From positions 415,946 through 479,945 of the forward strand of contig NZ_QLKS01000001.1 of NCBI RefSeq assembly GCF_003350005.1: a stretch of 64,000 nucleotides of DNA, read 5' to 3'. Of the stretch, positions 17,820-26,233 are shown one piece after another. The stretch's first letter is position 1; the number at the start of each line of letters is the position of its first letter. The notes under the pieces were generated by a model, which was not told the DNA's origin, made no database searches, and saw nothing but the letters and a program-made list of their open reading frames with translations. Made by a program: the position numbers and the translations under genes. The DNA comes from Psychrobacter proteolyticus (lineage in GTDB: Bacteria; Pseudomonadota; Gammaproteobacteria; Pseudomonadales; Moraxellaceae).

Positions 17820-18224
17820 ATGCCAAAACACTTGCCACTCTCACTATTATTTCTTCGCCTTGGTGTTTTCATCGTATTTTTCTTTTGGACAGTCGACAAA
17901 TTTGTAAATCCTGAGCATGCCGCCAATGTGTTTGCTAAATTCTATGCATTGGAAAACTTGGGCATTACTATTGTTTACGTTATTGGTAGCTTACAAATAA
18001 TTCTTATCTTCTCGTTTGTCATGGGTTTATTCAAAAAATGGACCTACGGCATCATTTTATTACTACACGCCGCCTCTACGTTTGCATCCTTTGGTCTTTA
18101 TTTAACGCCTTTTAATAACTTGTTATTTTTTGCCGCATGGCCGATGTTGGCAGCCTGTTTGTCGCTATACCTAATGAGAGACTATGACACCCTAACATTG
18201 GGTAAAAATACGTCTCCAGTATAA
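17820..18224 (+). CDS. DoxX-like four-helix membrane protein
   Basis: A 134-residue inner-membrane protein with four hydrophobic segments (about 6-26, 48-70, 73-95 and 100-120). The first, LPLSLLFLRLGVFIVFFFWTVDKFVNPEHA, has the Arg in helix 1 and the Lys after it that are common in DoxX/DoxD-type proteins, followed by the conserved F..FY region. The family is loosely tied to thiosulfate/quinone chemistry and redox stress, but the function here is not known. Translation starts at the first ATG. It is followed after about 230 bp by a membrane-anchored flavoprotein, which may be a functional partner. Confidence 0.72.
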   Translation: MPKHLPLSLLFLRLGVFIVFFFWTVDKFVNPEHAANVFAKFYALENLGITIVYVIGSLQIILIFSFVMGLFKKWTYGIILLLHAASTFASFGLYLTPFNNLLFFAAWPMLAACLSLYLMRDYDTLTLGKNTSPV

Positions 18225-18453
18225 CTGTTGGCAGCAGTGCTTATTGCTTCAGTCGTATAAATGTCAGACAACAAGACATAATGTATATACTATCAAGACT
18301 GCCGAATTCATTTTTTTATCGTAGTTAAGCGATTCAGACAATTCGATTTGATCGCCACCATTACTTAAACAGGATTGCTCAGGGATGAGTATTCTACAGT
18401 TTAAGCAATAACTACGATTTTAGCCTTCGCTCCCTTATTTGGCCGGATTTTTC

Positions 18454-20607
18454 ATGATTAAAAGAATATTTTTAATACTATTAATATTGATATTAGCGGC
18501 AAGCTTTTTTCATTTTGACCTAAATCAATTATTGACGCTTGATGGCTTAAAAGGGTCGATGGCGCAATTTAATGAATACAAAGCGCAGTCACCGCTGTTG
18601 ATTATCGGTGGGTTTTTCTTACTATATGTCGTCGTCACTGCCCTCTCCTTACCAGGCGCTGCGATTTTGACGCTAGCCGCGGGTGCACTATTTGGATTGG
18701 TTCAGGGCTTACTCGTTGCCTCATTTGCATCGAGTATTGGTGCTACCATTGCCTTCTTGGCATCGCGATATCTACTGCGTGACACTATCAAACAACGCTT
18801 TCCTGAGCGGTTGGCAGCTATTGATGCAGGCGTCGAAAAAGAAGGTGGATTTTATTTATTTACCTTACGTCTGGTACCCATATTTCCATTCTTTTTAATT
18901 AACCTATTGATGGGTGTAACGTCTATTAAAACATGGACTTATTACTGGGTCAGTCAAATCGGTATGCTGGCTGGAACGTTTGTCTTTGTCAATGCAGGGA
19001 CACAGCTGGCACAGATAGACAGCTTATCGGGTATTTTATCTTTCAACTTAATTGTCTCGTTTGCGTTATTAGGTTTCTTCCCATTAATAGCAAAAGGAGT
19101 GTTGAACATGTTTAAAAAACGCCGTGTTTATAAAAACCACACCAAACCTAAAAAGTTCGATCGCAATATGATTGTGATTGGCGCAGGCGCTGGTGGATTG
19201 GTTACAAGCTACATTGCCGCAGCAGTAAAGGCGAAAGTCACACTGATTGAAGCAGGTGAGATGGGCGGTGATTGTCTCAATTATGGCTGTGTACCTAGTA
19301 AGGCCATCATTAAGAGCGCAAAAATCGCTGACCAAATTCGCCATGGGGAAAACTATGGTCTAGAGAACACTGTACCGCAGTTTTCGTTCAAAAAAGTGAT
19401 GGCACGCGTACAGCAAGTAGTGGCTGATATCGCACCGCACGATAGTGTTGAGCGTTATACCAATCTGGGCGTCGATGTGGTCAAAGGCTATGCCAAATTA
19501 GTTGACCCGTGGACAGTAGAAATCCAGCTAAATGACGGCGGCATGCAAACCCTAACAGCACGTACTATCGTTATCGCCACTGGCGCTCGCCCATTTGTAC
19601 CGCCTCTACCAGGTATAGAAGAAACAGGTTACGTGACCAGTGACACGCTATGGACTAAGTTTGCCGAGCTAGAAGAAGCCCCGAAGAAGCTAGTAGTACT
19701 GGGCGGTGGACCAATTGGTAGCGAACTTGCGCAAAGCTTTGCTCGACTGGGTTCTAATGTGACGCAAATTGAAATGAGTGATCGCATTATGGGCAAAGAA
19801 GACCTTGAAGTGTCTACTTTTGCTCACCAGTCGCTTACTGAAAGTGGCATCAATATTTTGACCTCACATCAAGCGATACGCTGCGAGATGCGTGATGGCA
19901 AAAAATACATTATCGTCAAACACAATGAAACAGAAATCGATATCGAGTATGATGAGCTACTTTGTGCCGTTGGTCGTAGCGCACGCCTTGAAGGTTATGG
20001 TTTAGAAGCGCTAGGTATCGAAACCAATCGTACTATCGTGACCAATGAATATTTAGAGACGTTATATCCTAATATTTTTGCTGCCGGTGATATTGTCGGT
20101 CCATACCAGTTTACTCATGTCGCTGCCCATCAGGGTTGGTACGCCGCAGTGAATGGTTTATTTGGTAATTTTAAAAAGTTTAAAGTGGATTATCGCGTGA
20201 TTCCTTGGGTTACGTTTATCGACCCAGAAGTCGCTCGTGTCGGTATTAACGAGCAAGAAGCCATTGATAAAGGCATCGATTACGAGATTACTCGTTTTGA
20301 GTTTGAAGAGCTGGATCGCGCCATTACGGATAGCGCGGCTAAAGGCTTTATCAAAGTCATTACGCCAAAAGGTAAAGACAAAATACTGGGTGTTACGGTA
20401 GTGTCTGAACATGCAGGCGACCTAATCGCTGAATTTGTACTGGCCATGAAACACGGTCTAGGTCTCAACAAAATATTGGGCACCATTCATAGCTACCCTA
20501 CTTGGGCAGAAGGTAACAAATACGCCGCTGGTGAGTGGAAACGTGCTCATGCGCCTGAGACCGTATTAAGTTGGTTAGAAAAATACCATACTTGGCGTCG
20601 CGGTTAG
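18454..20607 (+). CDS. Fusion of TVP38/DedA-type membrane domain and disulfide oxidoreductase
   Basis: A 717-residue fusion. Residues 1 to about 225 are a TVP38/TMEM64 (SNARE-associated, DedA superfamily) membrane domain with LTLAAGALFGLVQGLL and TLRLVPIFPFFLINLLMG. From about 238 a class I pyridine nucleotide-disulfide oxidoreductase follows: FAD site VIGAGAGGLVTSYIAA, redox disulfide GGDCLNYGCVPSK, NAD(P) site VVLGGGPIGSELAQ, second FAD motif NIFAAGDIVG, and the dimer domain with AEFVLAMKHGLGLNKILGTIHSYPTW, which keeps the HxYPTxxE-like active-site region. It is close to mercuric reductase/lipoamide dehydrogenase-like enzymes without the N-terminal metal domain. I start at the ATG at 18454; an in-frame TTG lies 15 bp earlier. 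Fused proteins of this kind are known; the substrate is not. Confidence 0.88.
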   Translation: MIKRIFLILLILILAASFFHFDLNQLLTLDGLKGSMAQFNEYKAQSPLLIIGGFFLLYVVVTALSLPGAAILTLAAGALFGLVQGLLVASFASSIGATIAFLASRYLLRDTIKQRFPERLAAIDAGVEKEGGFYLFTLRLVPIFPFFLINLLMGVTSIKTWTYYWVSQIGMLAGTFVFVNAGTQLAQIDSLSGILSFNLIVSFALLGFFPLIAKGVLNMFKKRRVYKNHTKPKKFDRNMIVIGAGAGGLVTSYIAAAVKAKVTLIEAGEMGGDCLNYGCVPSKAIIKSAKIADQIRHGENYGLENTVPQFSFKKVMARVQQVVADIAPHDSVERYTNLGVDVVKGYAKLVDPWTVEIQLNDGGMQTLTARTIVIATGARPFVPPLPGIEETGYVTSDTLWTKFAELEEAPKKLVVLGGGPIGSELAQSFARLGSNVTQIEMSDRIMGKEDLEVSTFAHQSLTESGINILTSHQAIRCEMRDGKKYIIVKHNETEIDIEYDELLCAVGRSARLEGYGLEALGIETNRTIVTNEYLETLYPNIFAAGDIVGPYQFTHVAAHQGWYAAVNGLFGNFKKFKVDYRVIPWVTFIDPEVARVGINEQEAIDKGIDYEITRFEFEELDRAITDSAAKGFIKVITPKGKDKILGVTVVSEHAGDLIAEFVLAMKHGLGLNKILGTIHSYPTWAEGNKYAAGEWKRAHAPETVLSWLEKYHTWRRG

Positions 20608-20691
20608 TTAATAGCAGTTAATTAATAGCAGTTTGCTGGTAGGCATCGTTAAATGATGCGACTGGTAGGAAAACTCTAAAAAAAGCTGAAC

Positions 20692-20760
20692 AAAGCTGGT
20701 TTAGATTTCGTAGTATCTGTTTGATTTGACATGGCAGACTATGAAATCTTTACCAGCTTT
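20692..20760. repeat. Long imperfect inverted repeat (23-bp arms) in the ynjB leader
   Basis: 20692-20714 and 20738-20760 are complementary at 20 of 23 positions, from AAAGCTGGT at one end to ACCAGCTTT at the other, around a 23-base centre. It ends 30 bp before the ynjB ATG. It may be a leader RNA hairpin controlling the importer, a terminator of the upstream gene with poor T tail, or a small mobile repeat. The TPP riboswitch consensus (CTGAGA core) is not seen in it. Confidence 0.75.
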
Positions 20761-20790
20761 ACTAACATTTAAATCATAACGGAAACTTAA

Positions 20791-22089
20791 ATGCGCGTTA
20801 TTACCGCTTTACCGATGCTCAAACGTCTTACGCGCTATAGCACCTACGCTATGGCGATGAGCATTTGTATTGGTATATCAGCAAGCACGGCATCACCTAC
20901 TACTGCCAGCGTTAACCAAGACTTGTCACCTTGGCAGCAGATAGAAGCCCAAGGTAGCAATCAAGACGTCTACTTTTATGCGTGGGGCGGTGATCCACAG
21001 ATTAATGCTTATCTACAGTGGGTCGGCGATCAAGTCGATGACAAATATAACATCAACTTAGTGCATGTTAAATTGAGCGATACCAGTGAAGCGGTCAGTC
21101 GGGTACTCGCAGAAAAATCCGCTCATAATGACGATCAAGGCAGTGTTGATTTGGTCTGGATCAATGGTGCTAACTTTGCCACCATGAGTGAGAACTCATT
21201 GTTACTCAAACAATGGGCAAACAAACTGCCGAATTTTTCACTGACTGACCCAGAGAATAATCCAACCGTAAACTTCGATTTTGGTGTACCAACCGATGGT
21301 ATGGAAGCACCCTGGGGACAAGCCTCTCTGACGTTTTATTACGACAGCTTATCAACCAGTAAACCGCCAACGACTCTAAATGAGTTGACCGCTTGGACAG
21401 CACAAAACCCTGGCCGCTTTAGCTACCCCAAACCGCCTGATTTTTTGGGTATGAGCTTCTTAAAGTACATTCTAGTCATGCTACATGAACAACAAGATGC
21501 TCAAACGGGTAAGAATATTAGCGCACAACTCAACTTGCCTGCCACCGAAGAAAACACCGCGCTCGTATTAGATCCGCTATGGGCGTTTTTGGATGACTTT
21601 CATCCAACTCTATGGCGTAATGGTGAGCAGTTCGTGCAGACAGGTGCGCAGATGCGGCGCTTGGTCGATGATACTGAGCTGAGTCTCGCCTTTACCTTTT
21701 CGGCACCAGAGGTTCCTGCGGCCGTACAGCGTTATGACTTACCCCAGAGCATTCGCAGCTATGCGATGAGTGACGGCAGTTTAAGCAATACTCATTTTAT
21801 TGCCATTCCTTATAACGCTAGCCATCCTCAAGCGGCGCAATTGGTAGCCAACTTTTTGATGAGCCCAGAAGCCCAAGCAAAAAAACAAACCCCTTCAGTA
21901 TGGGGTGACAAAAGCGTACTGGTTCAATCTACGCTTAGCCCTGCACAACAAGCATTATTCAAAACCAAACAACCCCATCTAAGCGCCCTGCCCTTTGACA
22001 GTGTCAAACGCACGGTAAGCGAGCCGCATCCAAGTTGGGTAGAGGCCATCCATCAAGGCTGGCAAGCACGTTATGGGGTGAGTCCATGA
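20791..22089 (+). CDS. ynjB: YnjB-like ABC importer substrate-binding protein
   Basis: A 432-residue periplasmic binding protein of the YnjB type. An N-terminal signal is visible (basic LKRLTRYS, then AMAMSICIGISASTASP, cleavage probably near residue 35). The mature part has VYFYAWGGDPQINAYLQWVG, then GSVDLVWINGANFATMSEN and FGVPTDGMEAPWGQASLTFYYD, all typical of YnjB, and ends with a helical segment ending in HQGWQARYG. The ligand of YnjBCD is not established in the literature I can recall, although thiamine or a related molecule has been proposed from context. The stop codon overlaps the permease start (ATGA). The leader contains the 23-bp-arm hairpin. No SD better than GGAAA is visible before the ATG. 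Confidence 0.9.
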   Translation: MRVITALPMLKRLTRYSTYAMAMSICIGISASTASPTTASVNQDLSPWQQIEAQGSNQDVYFYAWGGDPQINAYLQWVGDQVDDKYNINLVHVKLSDTSEAVSRVLAEKSAHNDDQGSVDLVWINGANFATMSENSLLLKQWANKLPNFSLTDPENNPTVNFDFGVPTDGMEAPWGQASLTFYYDSLSTSKPPTTLNELTAWTAQNPGRFSYPKPPDFLGMSFLKYILVMLHEQQDAQTGKNISAQLNLPATEENTALVLDPLWAFLDDFHPTLWRNGEQFVQTGAQMRRLVDDTELSLAFTFSAPEVPAAVQRYDLPQSIRSYAMSDGSLSNTHFIAIPYNASHPQAAQLVANFLMSPEAQAKKQTPSVWGDKSVLVQSTLSPAQQALFKTKQPHLSALPFDSVKRTVSEPHPSWVEAIHQGWQARYGVSP

Positions 22090-23849
22090 GCCAAGGTTTT
22101 GATAAAATAACGAAAAAAGGTGATAGCCCTAGACCTATTACGCTTGAGAAAAAAGACCTGTTTACGTGTATCGTGTCTTTTAGTCCCAAACTCTTAATTC
22201 TCATATTAATACTACCCGTACTCTGTGGCCTCATCTGTGTACTGTTGCCCGCCCTAAGCTGGGTTCCTGCCCTAGAAAAAACAACCTTGAACCTGCAAGG
22301 ATTTATAGACCTGTGGCAAACGCCGGGCATCACGCAGATGGCTGCATTAAGTCTGGCTACGGGGCTTATCAGCACCCTACTCGCTTTTATCATTGCCCTG
22401 ATGATATTGGCCGCGTTTTTTAACAGTGTTTGGTTGCAGCGTATTGAGCATTTATTAAGTCCTATCTTGGTCATTCCTCATGCAGCTGCAGCCATTGCCG
22501 TTGGGTTTTTGATTGCGCCATCAGGTATGTTTGCAAGGCTCATCTCTCCTTGGCTAACTGGTTGGGAGATGGCACCCGATGGTATGTTTCCACATGATCC
22601 ATACGGTATCAGTATCATCTTGGGTTTAACCTTAAAGGAGCTGCCGTTTTTATTGTTAATGGCACTGGGCGCACTTGCTCAGCCTGAGCTTGGCAAAAAA
22701 CTGCGCCAACAATATACCGTTGCGCTCAATTTAGGTTATTACCCAATTACTGCTTTTTTTAAGGCGGTCTTGCCCCTGTTATATCCTTTTCTACGTTTAC
22801 CGATTTTGGCCGTATTGGCCTATGCCAGTGCGAGTGTCGAGATGCCGTTGATATTGGGTCCTAACACACCGCCAACGCTTGCTGTCTCTATCATACAATG
22901 GTTCAACGATGTTGACCTAACATTACGTATCAAGGCATCAGCAGGCGCATTATTACAGCTCGCATTGACAGCAAGTTTAGTCGCCTTTTGGCTGGGCGGC
23001 GAAAAAACGATCAAAGCAGTCTTTAATGTTTCGTCAGTCAATGGCAAACGTCATTATGCAGATGCTATTTGGCAAAAAGTCACCGCTATACTTACCGTAG
23101 GCGTGATTGGTTTTATGCTACTGTCACTCTCTGGCCTTGTGTTATGGGCATTTGCAGGGTTTTGGCGGTTTCCGGCGATGCTACCAGAGCAATTCGTGCT
23201 ACTACACTTTCAAAGTGCCTTTACCCAAATGAGCACACCATTGGTCAATACGCTTAGCATTGGGGCTGTCAGTACTGCCTTTGCTGTTTTTCTAACTTTG
23301 CTATGCTTGGAAGCTGAGCAACTGAGTGCTAAACCACTGTCACACTTCACCAGTTTTATTATTTACTTACCGCTCTTGGTGCCAAGTATTGCGTTTCTAT
23401 TCGGCTTAGTATGGTTACAGCAGTTAGCCAATCATCAATCGGAATTTTTTAATGTGGCATTTGCCCATCTTTTATTCGTGCTACCGTACGTGTTTTTATC
23501 ATTGGCCAGTAGCTATCGACGCTTAGACTCACGTTTCGCTCATGTAGCTGCCAGCCTTGGCGCTGCACCCATCAAAGTATTTTTTCAGATAAAGCTGCCG
23601 CAGCTATTTGCTCCTATTTTGATTGCCATTGCTCTCGGTCTAGCAATCAGCTTTGGTCAGTATTTGCCAACTTTATTGGCGGGCGGCGGACGTATTGCTA
23701 CTATTACGACAGAAGCGGTGACACTGGCGAATGGTGCCAGTAGGCGCACCAGTGCTGTCTATGCCATTATGCAAATGGCGCTACCGCTCATCGGTTTTAT
23801 ATTGGCTTGGATGCTACCCAAATACTTTTTTAGAAGTGGCGCTCGGTAG
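22086..23849 (+). CDS. ynjC: YnjC-like ABC importer permease (two fused halves)
   Basis: A 587-residue inner-membrane permease with two binding-protein-dependent transport domains in one chain. Each half has about six helices and an EAA-type loop: LNLGYYPITAFFKAVLPLLYPF in the first, and AASLGAAPIKVFFQIKLPQLFAP in the second (consensus EAA---G-------I-LP). I place the start at the ATG at 22086, which overlaps the ynjB stop by four bases. The frame extends 17 codons upstream inside ynjB, but that reading has no membrane or family logic. Length agrees with a fused YnjC. It works with YnjB and the YnjD ATPase encoded 139 bp downstream. Confidence 0.92.
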   Translation: MSQGFDKITKKGDSPRPITLEKKDLFTCIVSFSPKLLILILILPVLCGLICVLLPALSWVPALEKTTLNLQGFIDLWQTPGITQMAALSLATGLISTLLAFIIALMILAAFFNSVWLQRIEHLLSPILVIPHAAAAIAVGFLIAPSGMFARLISPWLTGWEMAPDGMFPHDPYGISIILGLTLKELPFLLLMALGALAQPELGKKLRQQYTVALNLGYYPITAFFKAVLPLLYPFLRLPILAVLAYASASVEMPLILGPNTPPTLAVSIIQWFNDVDLTLRIKASAGALLQLALTASLVAFWLGGEKTIKAVFNVSSVNGKRHYADAIWQKVTAILTVGVIGFMLLSLSGLVLWAFAGFWRFPAMLPEQFVLLHFQSAFTQMSTPLVNTLSIGAVSTAFAVFLTLLCLEAEQLSAKPLSHFTSFIIYLPLLVPSIAFLFGLVWLQQLANHQSEFFNVAFAHLLFVLPYVFLSLASSYRRLDSRFAHVAASLGAAPIKVFFQIKLPQLFAPILIAIALGLAISFGQYLPTLLAGGGRIATITTEAVTLANGASRRTSAVYAIMQMALPLIGFILAWMLPKYFFRSGAR

Positions 23850-23988
23850 CAGGTTGACCACGAATAAGAACAGTTTTGAGAAGCATCAGCTATCGAAAAC
23901 AGCCGTTATGAAAAAACTAGCTGCTAGAAATACGAAATACGAAATACTAAAATAATTAGTTGTAAAAAACGCAAATAAAGGGTTCCTG

Positions 23989-24621
23989 ATGCCATCATCT
24001 CTACAGATAAAAGACTTACAGCTATTTCGTCAAAACGAGCAGTTATTGAGTATCAATGAGCACATCGCTGGTGGCGACATCCTAACCGTGATGGGCCCTT
24101 CTGGTAGTGGCAAGTCCAGCTTACTGAACTGGCTAACAGGCACTTTGGCGAGTGATTTTACCGCGATGGGTACTGTCTGGTTAAACGATGAGAACGTAAC
24201 TTACCTGCCAGCCCATTTGCGCCGTATTGGTGTGCTGTATCAAGACGCACTGCTGTTTTCGCATCTATCCGTCGCGGGCAATATTGCTTTTGCCATGCCA
24301 AAAGGAAACAAAAAACAGCGAGTTGAAAAAATAGCGCAGTCTTTAGCGCAAGTTGGCTTAGAAGGGATGGGAGATCGTCACCCTGATAACCTATCAGGTG
24401 GTCAACAAGCGCGTGTCGCTCTGCTACGCACGCTGTTGAGTGAGCCTAAAGCGATACTACTTGATGAGCCGTTTAGCAAACTTGATACTCAATTGAGAAT
24501 GGATACGCGGCAATTAGTATTTGATCAGATTCGTACTCACAAGCTGCCTGCCATCATGGTCACGCACGACCAAAGCGACGCCGAAGCAGCTAACGGTAAG
24601 GTTATTTATGTAGGGCGATAA
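23989..24621 (+). CDS. ynjD: YnjD-like ABC importer ATPase
   Basis: A 210-residue ABC ATPase that powers the YnjBC importer from the cytoplasmic side. Walker A GPSGSGKSS lies near residue 35, the Q-loop at VLYQDALLF, the signature NLSGGQQARVALLR near 143, Walker B AILLDEPFSKLD near 160 and the switch His in MVTHDQSDAEA. It is shorter than most importer ATPases because the C-terminal regulatory domain is missing, as in YnjD. Between ynjC and this gene 139 bp contain a tiny in-frame ATG peptide and a short tandem of ATACGAA, with no recognised gene. Confidence 0.92.
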   Translation: MPSSLQIKDLQLFRQNEQLLSINEHIAGGDILTVMGPSGSGKSSLLNWLTGTLASDFTAMGTVWLNDENVTYLPAHLRRIGVLYQDALLFSHLSVAGNIAFAMPKGNKKQRVEKIAQSLAQVGLEGMGDRHPDNLSGGQQARVALLRTLLSEPKAILLDEPFSKLDTQLRMDTRQLVFDQIRTHKLPAIMVTHDQSDAEAANGKVIYVGR

Positions 24622-24701
24622 TTTTAGATATCAGAGTCAAATATCAACGCTAAATACCCAAACAAAGTATCAAACCAAGCAAAATACAAAAGGCAGCTCG
24701 C

Positions 24702-25328
24702 ATGTTAGACAAGTTTATTACGCCCGTCATCAAACCGCTGCTGACCCCAATAGTAGCGACATTGCATAAGCTCGGTATTACGGCTGATCAGCTTACGGTA
24801 GCTGGATTCTTGGTTGGTATGTTGGCATTACCACTACTTGCGTTTGAGCTATGGTATGGCGCACTGGCAGCGATAATATTGAATCGTATCTTTGATGGGC
24901 TGGATGGCGCAATGGCACGCTACGCAAAACAAAGCTCAAGCGCAGGCGGCTACTTAGATATCACCCTCGATTTTTTGTTTTATGCCGCTGTGCCACTTGG
25001 GTTTATTTTGGCCAATCCTGCACAAAACGCTATTGCAGGTGCCTTGTTATTAGCAGCATTTATCGGGACAGGTTCGAGCTTTTTAGCTTTTGCGATTTCT
25101 GCGGAAAAGTTTCAATTAGACAAACCGCAGTTTAAATATAAGAGCTTTTATTATCTTAATGGTCTCACCGAGGGCACCGAGACCATTGCTCTTTTCATTG
25201 CTCTCTGTATTTGGCCGCAGCATTTTGTGCTACTTGCTGGTATCTTTGCTACTGCCTGCGCTGTTACTATTTTTACTCGTATACATGGTGGGTATCATAC
25301 CCTCAAGCAGTTCAAATCCACCAAGTAA
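24702..25328 (+). CDS. ynjF: YnjF-like CDP-alcohol phosphatidyltransferase
   Basis: A 208-residue membrane enzyme with the CDP-alcohol phosphatidyltransferase motif D-x2-D-G-x2-A-R-x8/9-G-x3-D-x3-D at about residues 66-92 (DGLDGAMARYAKQSS, then GGYLDITLDF). About five or six membrane helices surround it. The family swaps CMP for an alcohol head group on a diacylglycerol; the alcohol used by YnjF is unknown. In E. coli ynjF is also in the ynj cluster, so the linkage to an importer is conserved and the imported compound might be related to its substrate (inference). Confidence 0.88.
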   Translation: MLDKFITPVIKPLLTPIVATLHKLGITADQLTVAGFLVGMLALPLLAFELWYGALAAIILNRIFDGLDGAMARYAKQSSSAGGYLDITLDFLFYAAVPLGFILANPAQNAIAGALLLAAFIGTGSSFLAFAISAEKFQLDKPQFKYKSFYYLNGLTEGTETIALFIALCIWPQHFVLLAGIFATACAVTIFTRIHGGYHTLKQFKSTK

Positions 25329-25371
25329 GCGTCTGAAGATATACACCGTATCAAAACCCAGCAATGAACCT

Positions 25372-25983
25372 CTAAGCATTGACTGAATCATCGAGTCGCA
25401 GTGCTTCTATAGATAAAGCCATATCTTCAGCAAGGGCGTGTACCGTCGAACTCTCTATGTCACGCTGTGCAAAGGCACGCAGTCCCATAACTTCTGCCTG
25501 TAGACGGCGTCCAAGTCTAACCGGATCAAGCTCACTATCTATCTCACCGACATTCTGCGCTTCCTTAAAGCATTCTATAAATCGCGTCTCCATACCTGCC
25601 AGTAGCATCTCCACCTTGGTTAACGCTGTCTGCTCACGTGCGCCCAGCTCTAGTAAGCTTTTGACCAGCATACAGGCTCGGCTCGGTAACGCTTTATCAC
25701 GAATCCCGCCAAGCTGACGTATATAAGCGGCCAGTCCTAATAAAGGCGTTTCATGATGGCTCAACACTCGCTCAAGCTCAGTCAATCCTAAACGCGCATA
25801 GTATTCTAGCGCTTCTTGAAACAGGCCTTCTTTATTACCGAAAGCAGCATAGATACTACCTGGGCGCATATCGAGCGCTTGCTCGATGTCTTTTAGAGAC
25901 GTGGCATGAAAACCCTTTTGCCAAAAAAGCTGTAGCGCACGCTCCAAGGCGTCATGACGGTTGTAAAGTGCGGTGCGTGACAT
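25372..25983 (-). CDS. TetR/AcrR-family transcriptional repressor
   Basis: A 203-residue TetR-type regulator. Its N-terminal helix-turn-helix region reads ALERALQLFWQKGFHATSLKDIEQAL followed by RPGSIYAAFGNKEGLFQEAL, a near-perfect TetR/AcrR signature. The C-terminal ligand domain contains RACMLVKSLLELG, as in regulators of the NemR/YxaF type that sense electrophiles through Cys. I choose the ATG at 25983 with GGGG 6 bases upstream; a second ATG lies four codons earlier. It is convergent to ynjF and separated from the aldehyde dehydrogenase by a hairpin. Its target is not evident: it has no divergent partner in the window. Confidence 0.87.
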   Translation of the reverse strand: MSRTALYNRHDALERALQLFWQKGFHATSLKDIEQALDMRPGSIYAAFGNKEGLFQEALEYYARLGLTELERVLSHHETPLLGLAAYIRQLGGIRDKALPSRACMLVKSLLELGAREQTALTKVEMLLAGMETRFIECFKEAQNVGEIDSELDPVRLGRRLQAEVMGLRAFAQRDIESSTVHALAEDMALSIEALRLDDSVNA

Positions 25984-26190
25984 AATGTGCCCCATTTAAA
26001 AAGCCGTGACCTCATATAAAAATGGGCACGGCTATAAAACTTGAATGATTGCTCAATTTTATCCTGAATGGGTGCGACAGTAAAGTTAATATAAGAAACG
26101 GTCTGGTAAACAAACGTAATGCTAGAGCGCGACTTAGCTATCAACAATAATTCCACAATAATTCAACAGTCATGTTGATAGCTAGGAAAT

Positions 26191-26208
26191 AGCCACTCTA
26201 TAGTGGCT
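26191..26208 (-). terminator. Weak hairpin terminator behind the aldehyde dehydrogenase
   Basis: AGCCACT (26191-26197) pairs with AGTGGCT (26202-26208). On the minus strand it is followed by ATTTCC, a poor T tail. It is the only candidate end for the long operon that runs from 37013 to 26234. Confidence 0.45.
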
Positions 26209-26233
26209 AATGACAATCTATTTAGAAATCCAA

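Noticed and set aside
17597-17914. 105-codon plus-strand frame overlapping the DoxX-like gene
   Set aside because: It overlaps a better-supported membrane protein in another frame and has no SD or family pattern.
20692-20760. TPP riboswitch before ynjB
   Set aside because: The conserved thi-box core is not visible; only a hairpin is supported.
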